DNA from: Saccharopolyspora hirsuta
GTDB lineage: Bacteria > Actinomycetota > Actinomycetes > Mycobacteriales > Pseudonocardiaceae
Reading direction: 5' to 3'
Assembly: GCF_008630535.1 (NCBI RefSeq)
Contig: NZ_VWPH01000005.1
Location: 248,001 to 312,000 of the forward strand
Length of the DNA stretch: 64,000 nt
The stretch's first letter is position 1. The number at the start of each line of letters is the position of its first letter. The notes under the pieces are model-generated. The model saw only the letters and a list, made by a program, of their open reading frames with translations. It did no database searches and was not told the origin of the DNA. Of the stretch, positions 33,003 through 41,756 are shown piece by piece. The position numbers were made by a program, and so were the translations under genes.

Positions 33003-36000
33003 TCACGTCTTGTCACCGGTCTCCGCGGTCTCCAGCGGCAGCAGGTCGGTCCGGCCGTTGGAGCTGGGCGGACCGCCCGGCAGCTTGACCGCCTTCGGCA
33101 GCTCCCCGGGGCTCCACGTGCCCCAGTGCGTCTCCCGGTGCACCACCATCGCCGCGTCGGCGGGCACGGCGTCCGGCTGGAAGGAGTCCACGACGTAGAA
33201 CACGCCCCAGTCGCGGTGCAGGTCGCCCTTGAGGTAGCTCGGCATCGCCCGCACGCTGGCGGCCACGTTGAGCCAGCCGAACGGTCCCCCGCCGGAGGAG
33301 CCCGACCAGCTCTGCCCCATGTCGCGCAGCATCCCGCCACCGGCCACCCGGAACCGCGGCAGCTCCACGATCCCGTGCTGCAGGCTCGCCAGGTTCAGGC
33401 ACGGGTGCACCAGGGCCGCGGGCCACTCGACGAACGTCGGCGCGTCCCCGGCCACCTCGGTCATGGAGGTCAGCTGCGGGACGCGCGGGGCGCTGAAGGC
33501 CAGCCAGCCGCCCTCGTCGACCTTCTGGTCCACCGCCAGCACCCGCAGCTTGGTCGCACCGTCCACGGTGAACCGCAGGTCGCGCCAGGTGCCGCTGTTC
33601 TGCACCAGGTCCCGCTTCCCGACGATCTCGAAGCCCTCCGGGGTGTCCCGCCCGAGCTCGACGCGCAGCGAGTTCGCCCCGGTCGCCGAACCGGCGAACT
33701 GCAGCACCACCGGGGCCTCGCCCGACGTGGCCTGCGGCGGCAGGTCGTACCAGGGGGTGCGCAGCTCGCCGGTGCCGGTGGCGTCGCGGTCGTAGCTGCC
33801 CCACACCGGGGCGTCGTCGCCGCCGAACCCGAACGGCGGCGTCCAGAACTCGGTGCGCGGGTAGCCGAACCGGTGGAAGCCGCGCGAGTCGGCCGCCAGG
33901 TAGTCGGCGCCCTCCGGGGTGCCGGTGAGGCGGTTCTCGGCGCTGCGCGGCTGGTCCTGGGACACCGCGAGCACGCCGTGCCGCGGATCGGTCTCGATCT
34001 CGACGTAGTCGGACAGCCCGCAGCTGCGCCCGGCCAGCTGCTTGACGTTGTCCGCCCCGAGGCTGTAGCCATCGCGCTGCTTGTGGATCCCCACCCCGAA
34101 CAGCACCACCTCGCCGACCAGCAGCACCGCGCAGGTGAGCGTCAGCGGGGCCGCGCCCAGCAGCACCCCGCGCCGCCGCGCGTCGGCGGTGACCACCGGC
34201 AGCTCGTCGTGGCGCAGGTGCTCGACGACCGCCACCACGGCGGCGACCGCGGCGGCGATCAGGAAGTAGGTGCTCGCGGACCGCCCGTCCAGGCTGGGCG
34301 CGCGGTCGAACCACGGCACGCCCCAACCCGAGACGTACCACCACGAGTTCGTCCCGGTGACCGAGAAGGCGCACACGACCATCAGCCCGGCGAAGAACGC
34401 GGCCCGGTTGCGGCGCGAGCGCAGCACCGCCGCGCTGGTCGCCAGCGCGGTCAGCGCCGCGACCACGGCCCCCACCCCGGCGAGGACGCCGAAGTGGTGG
34501 GTGTGCTTGGTCGGCGTGGCCGCGAGCACCACGAAGCACAGCGCGGCCACCGCGAGCAGCCGACGGCTCGGCCCCAGCGCCGCGCCCCGGATCCGGCCCC
34601 GGCGCAGCAGCACCACCCCGCAGGCCAGCACGCACAGCACCACCAGCAGCACCGGGAAGCGCCGCGTCAGCGAACCGTCCGGCCACGGCCCGAACAGCTT
34701 GTCGTAGCGGATCAGCTCCTGGTACCAGGACTCGTTCGGCCCGAACTTGGTCTTCAGCGCCACCGAGTCCAGCACCGACTGCAGCGTCTGGTCGAAGAAC
34801 ACCCCGACCAGGATCACCAGGCCCGACGCGGCGATCGGCGCCAGCACCGGCAGCACCCCGCGCTCGCGCACGCGCCGCCACAGCAGCTGCAGCAGCGGCT
34901 TGGCGGCCACCACGAACGGCAGCACCGCGACCATGCCGTGCGGGTTCGCCCCCACGCCCAGCGCCGCGGCCACCAGGCCCAGCGCGGCCGGGGTCAGCCG
35001 CCGGGTCGCCACCGCGCGCTCGACCGCGCACAGCGCCAGCAGGAAGAACGCCACGACCACCGGCTCCGGCCGCAGGCCGTTGTTGTACGGCAGCCAGAAC
35101 GCCAGGAACACCGCCGCGGCGGCCCAGCCCGCGGACTCGCTGCGCCGGACCTGCTGCCCCAGCCGCGGCAGGACCCCGCGGCTGATCAGCAGCCAGCTGA
35201 GCACCCCGAGGAACAGCGCGGGCAACCGCACCCACGGCGTGGCCGGTGACACCTGCACCCACAGCGCGTAGAACTCGTAGAACCAGCCGAACGGCGACTC
35301 CGGGTTGGCGAACCAGCGGAAGTAGTTGGTGACGTACCCGGCGTCGCCCGCGGCGCGCAGCATGGTCAGGATGTAGCCGTCGTCGGCGGTCATCGCCCCG
35401 ATCAGCCACCACACGCCGAGCGCGCCGATGACCGCCACGTCGCGGACCTTCAGCCGCCACCACCCCGGTTGCAGCAGTCGCGGCGCCCGCCGCACCTCCA
35501 GCCTGCTCAGCGCCAGCACCGAACCGGCGAACGCGGCCACCGCCAGCACCATCGCCGCGACCTTCAGCGGCGTCGGCGAGCTGGCGAACCGGTCGTCCAC
35601 CCGGGCCTCGAACGACAGCCCGCGCACGTCGTCGACAGCGCCGTCCAGCTGCGAGAAGATCCCGGTCAGCTGCGGGCGCCGGTCCCCGTCGACCGCGGCC
35701 AGCTCGGTGCCGCCGACGTCGGCCCTGGTGCCGGAGGAGTCCGCGCGCACCGAGATCGCGCAATCACCGGCGGGCAGCGCGGTCGAGCCGATCCGCTGCC
35801 CGCGCGACCACAGCGTGACCTCGCCGCCCTCGACCTGCAGGCTCAGCCCGGTCACCCCGCCGTAGGTCGACGACGGCGGGTTCGTCGCGATCAGCACGGC
35901 CGCCCCGTTGCTGCGCGCGTCCAGGCTGCGCGCGCTGGCGCAGGGGACTTCGGCGGTGAGCCACAGCGGCGCGTGGGTGACCAGCGGGGCCGACACCGGG

Positions 36001-36170
36001 GCGGTGCCCTGCGCGGTCGGCCACTTCAGGGTGGTGATCTCGTGCTGCACCGGGAGCAGCGGCACGGCCAAGGCCGCCAGCGCCGACAGCAGGCCGAGCA
36101 GCACCGCCCAGCGCCGAGCAGCTTTCGGAGCGGAGTCGCGTCGCGTGATCTCCCCCGACCGCTGAGCCAC
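33003..36170 (-). CDS. Emb-type arabinosyltransferase (arabinogalactan/LAM biosynthesis)
   Basis: A 1055-aa GT-C membrane enzyme of the EmbA/B/C family, which adds arabinofuranose from decaprenyl-phosphoarabinose to cell-wall arabinan. Visible: an N-terminal TM, a large extracytoplasmic domain (about 40-200), the catalytic loop TADDGYILTMLRAAGDAGYV with the Asp pair and NYFRWFANPESPFGW, about a dozen further TM helices, then a soluble carbohydrate-binding-like C-terminal region from about 690. Length fits mycobacterial Embs (about 1,050-1,100). Only one copy is visible and no ubiA/dprE or aftA genes adjoin it. Confidence 0.93.
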   Translation of the reverse strand: MAQRSGEITRRDSAPKAARRWAVLLGLLSALAALAVPLLPVQHEITTLKWPTAQGTAPVSAPLVTHAPLWLTAEVPCASARSLDARSNGAAVLIATNPPSSTYGGVTGLSLQVEGGEVTLWSRGQRIGSTALPAGDCAISVRADSSGTRADVGGTELAAVDGDRRPQLTGIFSQLDGAVDDVRGLSFEARVDDRFASSPTPLKVAAMVLAVAAFAGSVLALSRLEVRRAPRLLQPGWWRLKVRDVAVIGALGVWWLIGAMTADDGYILTMLRAAGDAGYVTNYFRWFANPESPFGWFYEFYALWVQVSPATPWVRLPALFLGVLSWLLISRGVLPRLGQQVRRSESAGWAAAAVFLAFWLPYNNGLRPEPVVVAFFLLALCAVERAVATRRLTPAALGLVAAALGVGANPHGMVAVLPFVVAAKPLLQLLWRRVRERGVLPVLAPIAASGLVILVGVFFDQTLQSVLDSVALKTKFGPNESWYQELIRYDKLFGPWPDGSLTRRFPVLLVVLCVLACGVVLLRRGRIRGAALGPSRRLLAVAALCFVVLAATPTKHTHHFGVLAGVGAVVAALTALATSAAVLRSRRNRAAFFAGLMVVCAFSVTGTNSWWYVSGWGVPWFDRAPSLDGRSASTYFLIAAAVAAVVAVVEHLRHDELPVVTADARRRGVLLGAAPLTLTCAVLLVGEVVLFGVGIHKQRDGYSLGADNVKQLAGRSCGLSDYVEIETDPRHGVLAVSQDQPRSAENRLTGTPEGADYLAADSRGFHRFGYPRTEFWTPPFGFGGDDAPVWGSYDRDATGTGELRTPWYDLPPQATSGEAPVVLQFAGSATGANSLRVELGRDTPEGFEIVGKRDLVQNSGTWRDLRFTVDGATKLRVLAVDQKVDEGGWLAFSAPRVPQLTSMTEVAGDAPTFVEWPAALVHPCLNLASLQHGIVELPRFRVAGGGMLRDMGQSWSGSSGGGPFGWLNVAASVRAMPSYLKGDLHRDWGVFYVVDSFQPDAVPADAAMVVHRETHWGTWSPGELPKAVKLPGGPPSSNGRTDLLPLETAETGDKT

Positions 36171-36394
36171 GCGATCGCCACCTCATCCCTGCCGACAACA
36201 GCCAATCCCACTGAGCTTAGAGAGGCGTGCGAACGGGCCGACAACCGGAGCGGCCGATGTCACCCAGCGCGGTCGAAACCGCACGTCCCGCCACCGGAGC
36301 TCCCGGGACGTGTGATCCGGATCTCCGCTCCGCCGCTGGGCCTTCCGGGTGAGATCCCCCGGACGGGGGCGCTCGTGTCACTAGCGTCAGCGAC

Positions 36395-37270
36395 ATGACC
36401 TTCACCTTGATCAAGGGCGCCTTCCGGATCGTCGGCAGCTCCCCCGACGGCGACTCGATCCGCTTCTACCCCGCCGACCCGAAGACCTTCCGCAAGGCGG
36501 GGTTGTCCGTGCGGCTGAACTCCAGCGGCGGTGTCCAGCTGCGATTAGAGGGCATCGACGCGCTGGAGACGCACTACCGGCCGCAGGCGCGCGGCAGCGA
36601 GCTCTGGCACCAGCCCGCCGAGCTCGCCGACGCAGCGGGCCGGGCGCTGCTGGAGCACCTCGGGTTCACCGGCGTCGAGCGCGACGAGAACGGGCGGGTC
36701 ACCGCCAGCACGCCGGAGGAGGTGCCCGGCCACATCCTGACCCGGTTCGCGGACAAGTACGGCCGCGCGGTCGCGTTCGCCTTCCCCGGCCAGCGGCCCG
36801 GCCGCTCCACCGACGGCGGCGACGTCCGCCTCGACCCCGACGGCCTGCCGAACTCGGCCAACCACGCGCTGCTCGAAGCCGGGCTGGTGTACCCCACGTT
36901 CTACTCGAAGCTGTTCCCCGACCTGCGCCAGGCGATGGCCGAGGTCTCGGTCGCCGCGCGCGAGTCCCGCCGCGGGGTGTGGGCCGAGGACGTCACGCTC
37001 GAAGGCCTGCGGCTGCGCTCCCGCGAGCAGCTGCGCGACGAGGCGGTGCTGCTGCCCAAGCTGTTCCGCCGCCTGGCCGACTACCTGGAGCTGGAGGAGT
37101 CCGGCGGGGTGTCGCTGACCGGGTTCGCGAACTACCTCGACACCCGCGACGACCGCCTGTTCACCGTGCCGACCGGGCACGCCACCGAGCTGGAGACGCT
37201 GGTGGAGGTCCGCCGCCAGACCCTGCGCCTGACCGTCGAACCGGAGCGCATCGTCTTCATCGAGGCCTGA
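36395..37270 (+). CDS. SNase-fold (thermonuclease-like) nuclease with extra C-terminal domain
   Basis: A 291-aa protein containing a staphylococcal-nuclease-like OB fold. The RLEGIDALETH segment supplies the Arg, Asp and Glu expected of the active site, and DKYGRAVAFAF supplies the second Arg. Typical SNase domains are about 130 aa; here insertions split the core, and about 90 residues follow it (from REQLRDEAVLLPKLFRR to the end) with no domain I recognise. No signal peptide, so it probably acts in the cytoplasm. No ribosome-binding site is clear before ATG 36395. Divergent from emb. Confidence 0.8.
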   Translation: MTFTLIKGAFRIVGSSPDGDSIRFYPADPKTFRKAGLSVRLNSSGGVQLRLEGIDALETHYRPQARGSELWHQPAELADAAGRALLEHLGFTGVERDENGRVTASTPEEVPGHILTRFADKYGRAVAFAFPGQRPGRSTDGGDVRLDPDGLPNSANHALLEAGLVYPTFYSKLFPDLRQAMAEVSVAARESRRGVWAEDVTLEGLRLRSREQLRDEAVLLPKLFRRLADYLELEESGGVSLTGFANYLDTRDDRLFTVPTGHATELETLVEVRRQTLRLTVEPERIVFIEA

Positions 37271-37337
37271 CCGGTCCCGCCGCGCCCGGTTCCGACGTGG
37301 TGAGATGGTCGGACGTCGAGGATGCGCGGGGGGTGCG

Positions 37338-38129
37338 ATGGGCGAGACGGCTGCGCCGACGGTGGCGTCCCGGTTGTTCCGGATCCTGGAGGCATTCTCC
37401 CCGGAGCGGCCGTCGCTGACGCTGTCGGCGATCAGCCGCCACAGCGGCCTGGCGCTGACCACCACGCACCGCCTGGTCGGCGAGCTCACCGGCTGGGGCG
37501 CGCTGGAGCGCGCCGCCGACGGCCGCTACCGGATCGGGCTGCGGATCTACGAGCTGGCGGCGCTGACCCCGCGCGGCACGTTCCTGCGCGAGGTCGCGAT
37601 GCCGTTCCTCGGCGACCTCTACGAGGCCACCCGGCAGAACGTGCAGCTCGGCGTGCTCGACGGCGACGAGGTCGTCTACGTCGAGCGCATCTCGGGGCGC
37701 GAGGCGGTGCCGGTGGTGTCGCGCCCCGGCGGCCGCCTCCCGCTGCACGCCACCGGGGTGGGCCTGGTGCTGCTCGCGCACGCCGATCCCGAGCAGCAGG
37801 AGGCGGTGCTGGCGAAGCCGCTGAAGCGATTCACCGAGCGGACCATCGCCGACGCCCGCCAGCTGCGCGGAGTCCTCGCCGACGTGCGCAGGCAGGGCTT
37901 CGCGATCAGCGACCGGCAGATCGAGCTGACCACGCTGTCGGTGGCCGCCCCGGTGCACGACGACTCCGACGAGGTGGTCGCGGCGCTGTCCATCGTCGTC
38001 CCGGCGGAGCGCACGGACCCGATGGCCCTGGTCCCGGCGGTCCGCGCAGCCGCCCGCGGCCTCTCCCGCGCCCTCGGCTCCCCCAACGCCCAAGCGCTCC
38101 CGCCCACGGCCCACCTCGAACGCCCCTGA
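37338..38129 (+). CDS. IclR-family transcriptional regulator
   Basis: A 263-aa IclR protein: winged helix at about residues 8-70 (LTLSAISRHSGLALTTTHRL) and the effector domain with VYVERISGREAVPVVSRPGG and PLHATGVGLVLLAHA, then a late LSVAAPVHD...VAALSIVVPAER. These regulators often control aromatic catabolism such as pob/pca genes, which fits PobA 2 kb downstream, but other genes intervene. ATG 37338 follows GGGGGG, 67 bp after the nuclease gene. Confidence 0.92.
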   Translation: MGETAAPTVASRLFRILEAFSPERPSLTLSAISRHSGLALTTTHRLVGELTGWGALERAADGRYRIGLRIYELAALTPRGTFLREVAMPFLGDLYEATRQNVQLGVLDGDEVVYVERISGREAVPVVSRPGGRLPLHATGVGLVLLAHADPEQQEAVLAKPLKRFTERTIADARQLRGVLADVRRQGFAISDRQIELTTLSVAAPVHDDSDEVVAALSIVVPAERTDPMALVPAVRAAARGLSRALGSPNAQALPPTAHLERP

Positions 38130-38174
38130 TCCGCGGGTCACGCGATTTCAAGGGAGAACGGACGTCCTCGACCG

Positions 38175-39020
38175 TCAGGTGTCCGCCGGGAGGTCGGCCT
38201 GGCGAGCGGTGGCGTGCAGGGTGCTCAGCAGCGCGAGAGCGTGGGCGCTGGCTGTGGCTGGTTCCGCGTGGTAGATGATCAGCTGCTGTCCGGGGGCGCT
38301 GCGCACGTCGAAGGCTTGGTGGGTCAGGGTGAGCGGGCCGACGTCGGGGTGGACCAGGTGCTTGGGCTCGTGGGTCTTCCCGCGCACCGCGTGGGCGTTC
38401 CACAGGGCGCGGAACTCGTCGCTGCCGTCGCTGAGCTCGGCGACCAGGCGCAGCAGATCGGGGTCGTGCGGGTCGAACCCGGCGGCCACCCGCAGGTTCG
38501 CCGCGGTGGCCTGCGCCGTCCAGTCCCACCGCGCGTAGAAGTGGCGCCCTGCGGGGTCGAGGAAGGTCATGCGGGCGAGGTTGTCCGCGGAGCGGAACGG
38601 TGAGAACAGCGCGTCGGCCAGGGCGTTGGTGGCCAGCACGTCCAAGATCCGGTTGAGCACGAAGGCCGGGGTGTTGGTGTAGCCGTCCATGAGCTGGCGC
38701 AGCTGCGGGCTCACGCTCTGCGGCACCTGTTCGAGGCCGGTCCGCGGTGCGGTTCCGGCGAGCCGGTACAGGTGCAGGCGCGCGTCCGGGTCGAGATCCA
38801 GCGCCCGGCACAGCGCGTCGAGGACCTGCGGGGACGGGTTGGACTCGCGGCCCTGCTCCAGACGGGTGTAGTAGTCGGCGTTCACCCCGGCGAGCACGGC
38901 GACCTCCTCGCGGCGCAGCCCGGGGACCTTCCGCCGACCGGAATGGAGCACGCCTGCGTCCTCGGGCGACCGCTGCGCGCGGCGGGCGCGCAGGAACTGC
39001 CCCAACTCTCCACCGCTCAT
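38175..39020 (-). CDS. XRE-family regulator with MmyB-like ligand-binding domain
   Basis: A 281-aa protein: N-terminal helix-turn-helix (VPGLRREEVAVLAGVNADYY, RLEQGRESNPS) and a C-terminal MmyB/MLTR-type PAS-like domain (NTPAFVLNRILDVLATNALA, DNLARMTFLDP, VHPDVGPLTLTHQAFDV). Such regulators commonly repress a neighbouring divergent SDR or oxidoreductase gene in actinobacteria. Here the SDR at 39190 is divergent, with a 169-bp shared region. The IclR gene is convergent 45 bp away. Confidence 0.92.
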   Translation of the reverse strand: MSGGELGQFLRARRAQRSPEDAGVLHSGRRKVPGLRREEVAVLAGVNADYYTRLEQGRESNPSPQVLDALCRALDLDPDARLHLYRLAGTAPRTGLEQVPQSVSPQLRQLMDGYTNTPAFVLNRILDVLATNALADALFSPFRSADNLARMTFLDPAGRHFYARWDWTAQATAANLRVAAGFDPHDPDLLRLVAELSDGSDEFRALWNAHAVRGKTHEPKHLVHPDVGPLTLTHQAFDVRSAPGQQLIIYHAEPATASAHALALLSTLHATARQADLPADT

Positions 39021-39189
39021 GCCGCCACGTTAGGCGGGTGCCCGCGCGGTTGGGTGGGTGCGGCACACCCAGCCACCGCACGTCCTGCCGCGGACCGCTC
39101 CCGCTCTCAAGACTCGGTGGTGCAGGACCACGAGCTGGCTGACCGGCGCTCGCCGCGCTGATCAACCACACCGCGAGATGAGGAGTGCC

Positions 39190-39945
39190 ATGACTGGACG
39201 ACTGGCCGGTAAGATCGCGCTGATCACCGGCGCGACCGGCGGCATCGGACAGGCCACCGCTGAGCTGTTCGCCCGCGAGCAGGCCCGGCTGGTGGTCACC
39301 GACGTCGCCGACGATGCCGTGCGAGCTCTCGCCGCGCGGCTGGAAGCCGACGACGCCGAGGTGCTGGCGACCCGGCTGGACGTCTCCTCCGCCGAGCGCT
39401 GGCGCGAGGTGATCGACCTGATCCGCGATCGGTTCGGCCGATTGGACGTCCTGGTCAACCTCGCCGGGATCGTGGACTGGCCCGGCGTCGAGGACACCGA
39501 GCAGTCGTCGTGGGACCGGGTGATCGCGGTCAACCAGACCGGCACGTGGCTCGGGATGAAGACCGCCATGCCGCTGCTGCGCGCGTCCGGCAACGCCTCC
39601 GTCGTCAACACCTCGTCGGTCCTCGGGCTCGTCGGCAGCGGCGCCGCCGCCGCATATCAAGCGTCCAAGGGAGCCGTGCGGCTGCTGACCAAGACCGCCG
39701 CGGTCGAGTACGCCACGCGCGGCGTCCGGGTCAACTCGGTGCACCCCGGCGTCATCCGCACCCCCATGATCCAGGACGTCCTCGACGAGGAGGGCGACCA
39801 GCAGCCCGACATCGTGCGCACCCCGATGCGCCGCGCGGGCCGCGCCGACGAGGTCGCCGCCACCGTGCTGTTCCTGGCCAGCGACGAGTCCTCGTTCGTC
39901 ACCGGCGCCGAGCTGGTCGTCGACGGCGGGCTCACCGCGCACTGA
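39190..39945 (+). CDS. SDR-family oxidoreductase, divergent from the XRE regulator
   Basis: A 251-aa classical SDR: ITGATGGIGQATAE cofactor motif, NLAGIVDW (NAG-like, with Leu), catalytic Ser in NTSSVLG, Tyr-x3-Lys as YQASK, then HPGVIRTPM and SFVTGAELVVDGG. Start is ATG 39190 after GAGGAG. It is probably the target of the adjacent XRE regulator. The substrate is unknown; relatives include hydroxysteroid and cyclic alcohol dehydrogenases. Confidence 0.9.
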   Translation: MTGRLAGKIALITGATGGIGQATAELFAREQARLVVTDVADDAVRALAARLEADDAEVLATRLDVSSAERWREVIDLIRDRFGRLDVLVNLAGIVDWPGVEDTEQSSWDRVIAVNQTGTWLGMKTAMPLLRASGNASVVNTSSVLGLVGSGAAAAYQASKGAVRLLTKTAAVEYATRGVRVNSVHPGVIRTPMIQDVLDEEGDQQPDIVRTPMRRAGRADEVAATVLFLASDESSFVTGAELVVDGGLTAH

Positions 39946-40111
39946 CCGCCCCTGCCGAGCCGGGCCCGCCGCTCGGCCTGATCCGGGCTTCCGGTGAACG
40001 GAAAGGGGCGTTCCGCGTCGCTGATCGCGCACCGATCGTGGACCGTGAGGCTGCGGCGGCGGTCACATCGGGGTGCACCGCCCGCAGCAGGTCCGAGGGA
40101 GGATTCGGTCG

Positions 40112-41281
40112 ATGCAGATCCAGGTCGGGATCGTCGGGGCGGGGCCAGCCGGGCTCATGCTCTCGCACCTGTTGCACCAGCGGGGCGTGGAGTCGGTCGT
40201 GCTCGACACCCGGACCCGCGAGGAGATCGAGGGCACCATCCGGGCCGGTGTGCTGGAGCAGAGCTCGGTGGACCTGATGGTCGACACCGGGATCGGCGAG
40301 CGCGTCAAGCGGCTCGGCATGGTGCACCACGGCATCGAGCTGCGCTTCGGCGGCCGGGGCCACCGGATCGACTTCGCCGACCTCACCGGCGGCCGCGGCG
40401 TGACCATCTACCCGCAGCACGAGGTGCTCAAGGACCTCATCGCCCAGCGCCTGGCCGACGGCGGGGACATCCGCTTCGGCGTCTCCGACGTGCAGGTCGA
40501 GGGCATCACCGGCGACCGGCCCCGGATCCGGTTCACCCAGGACGGCGCCGAGCAGCAGCTCGACTGCGCGCTGGTCGCGGGCTGCGACGGATCGCGCACC
40601 ACGACCCGCTTCCTGATCCCGAGCCCGAACCCCCGGCAGGACCACTTCCGCCAGTACCCGTTCGCCTGGTTCGGCATCCTGGCCGAGGCGCCGCCGTCGT
40701 CCGAGGAGCTGATCTACGCCCACCACCGCAACGGCTTCGCGCTGATCAGCACCCGCTCGGCGACCGTCCAGCGGCACTACCTGCAGGTCGACCCGAACGA
40801 TTCCGTCGAGGACTGGTCCGACGACCGGATCTGGTCGGAGCTGCACACCCGGGTGGCGGGCGCGGAGATCAAGGAGGGGCCGATCTTCTCCAAGTCGGTC
40901 CTGCACTTCCGCAGCTTCGTGTGCGAGCCGATGCAGCACGGCCGCCTGTTCCTGGCCGGGGACGCCGCGCACACCGTGCCGCCGACCGGGGCGAAGGGCA
41001 TGAACCTCGCGATCGCCGACGTGCACGTGCTCTCCCGCGCGATGGCCGAGTTCTTCGCCAACAGCGACCGCACCGCGCTCGACGCCTACACCGCCACGGC
41101 CCTGCCCCGGATCTGGCGCGCGCAGCACTTCTCCTGGTGGATGACCTCGATGCTGCACCGCATGCCCGAGGCGACCGGCTTCGACCTGCACCGCCAGCTC
41201 GCCGAGCTGGACACCGTCACCCGCTCCCGCGCGGGCCGCACCCTGCTCGCCGAGAACTACGTCGGCACCCCGTTCGACTGA
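40112..41281 (+). CDS. pobA: 4-hydroxybenzoate 3-monooxygenase
   Basis: A 389-aa class A flavin hydroxylase that makes protocatechuate from 4-hydroxybenzoate with NAD(P)H and O2. Motifs: GAGPAGLMLSHLLHQRGV, the TIRAGVLEQ segment typical of PobA, DG motif AGCDGSRTT, the substrate-binding FALISTRSATVQRHYLQV (Ser/Arg/Arg pattern of PHBH) and the GD motif LAGDAAHTVPPTGAKGMNLA. Length matches PHBH (394). ATG 40112 has GGGAGGA upstream. It faces, tail to tail across 475 bp, an operon that would deliver (hydroxy)benzoate. Confidence 0.93.
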   Translation: MQIQVGIVGAGPAGLMLSHLLHQRGVESVVLDTRTREEIEGTIRAGVLEQSSVDLMVDTGIGERVKRLGMVHHGIELRFGGRGHRIDFADLTGGRGVTIYPQHEVLKDLIAQRLADGGDIRFGVSDVQVEGITGDRPRIRFTQDGAEQQLDCALVAGCDGSRTTTRFLIPSPNPRQDHFRQYPFAWFGILAEAPPSSEELIYAHHRNGFALISTRSATVQRHYLQVDPNDSVEDWSDDRIWSELHTRVAGAEIKEGPIFSKSVLHFRSFVCEPMQHGRLFLAGDAAHTVPPTGAKGMNLAIADVHVLSRAMAEFFANSDRTALDAYTATALPRIWRAQHFSWWMTSMLHRMPEATGFDLHRQLAELDTVTRSRAGRTLLAENYVGTPFD

Positions 41282-41756
41282 AACCCCATCCGGCGCACTC
41301 GTTTTTGGCGCGACGCCGTGGCAGTACCCAGATTTGGCGGGCAGATTCGGACCTGGACGGACTTCACTGCTTAATCGCAGGAACCCCGACCGTTCACGGC
41401 CGGGAGGAATGCGATCCCTAAAGCGGCGTGTGGGCGTGCAGTGACCGCGTATCGCGTGCTGCCCCGTTCGTGTTGACGCGAGGCGGGTAATGTTCCTCTG
41501 CGATGAAGATCGGCCCACTCGGGATCATTTCTGCTGTCGTCGGCGTGTTCTCGCTGGACCAGCCGACGTCGTCGCCGGGGTCAACGTGCGCGACCGCGCA
41601 CGCTCGGCGTGGGTATTCGCAAACATGCCCCAACCCGCCAGTTAGCTGGTGGGCGATGCGACCCGTCCCACCGCAGCCAGCCGTGAGACGGGAGCGCGAG
41701 CGAAGCCCCTACGGACCGCAGCCGCATGAAAGCTCGGTCTCTTCAGGGCGAGCTGT
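41282..41756. other. Intergenic region between pobA and the benzaldehyde dehydrogenase gene
   Basis: 475 bp with no gene I can support. An ATG frame at 41503 is open for over 200 codons but enters the opposite strand of the dehydrogenase and has no recognisable product. AT-richer patches at about 41290-41380 and a small stem AGCTCG/CGAGCT (41731-41754) next to the dehydrogenase stop suggest 3' ends of the two convergent units. I see no tRNA or riboswitch. Confidence 0.4.
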
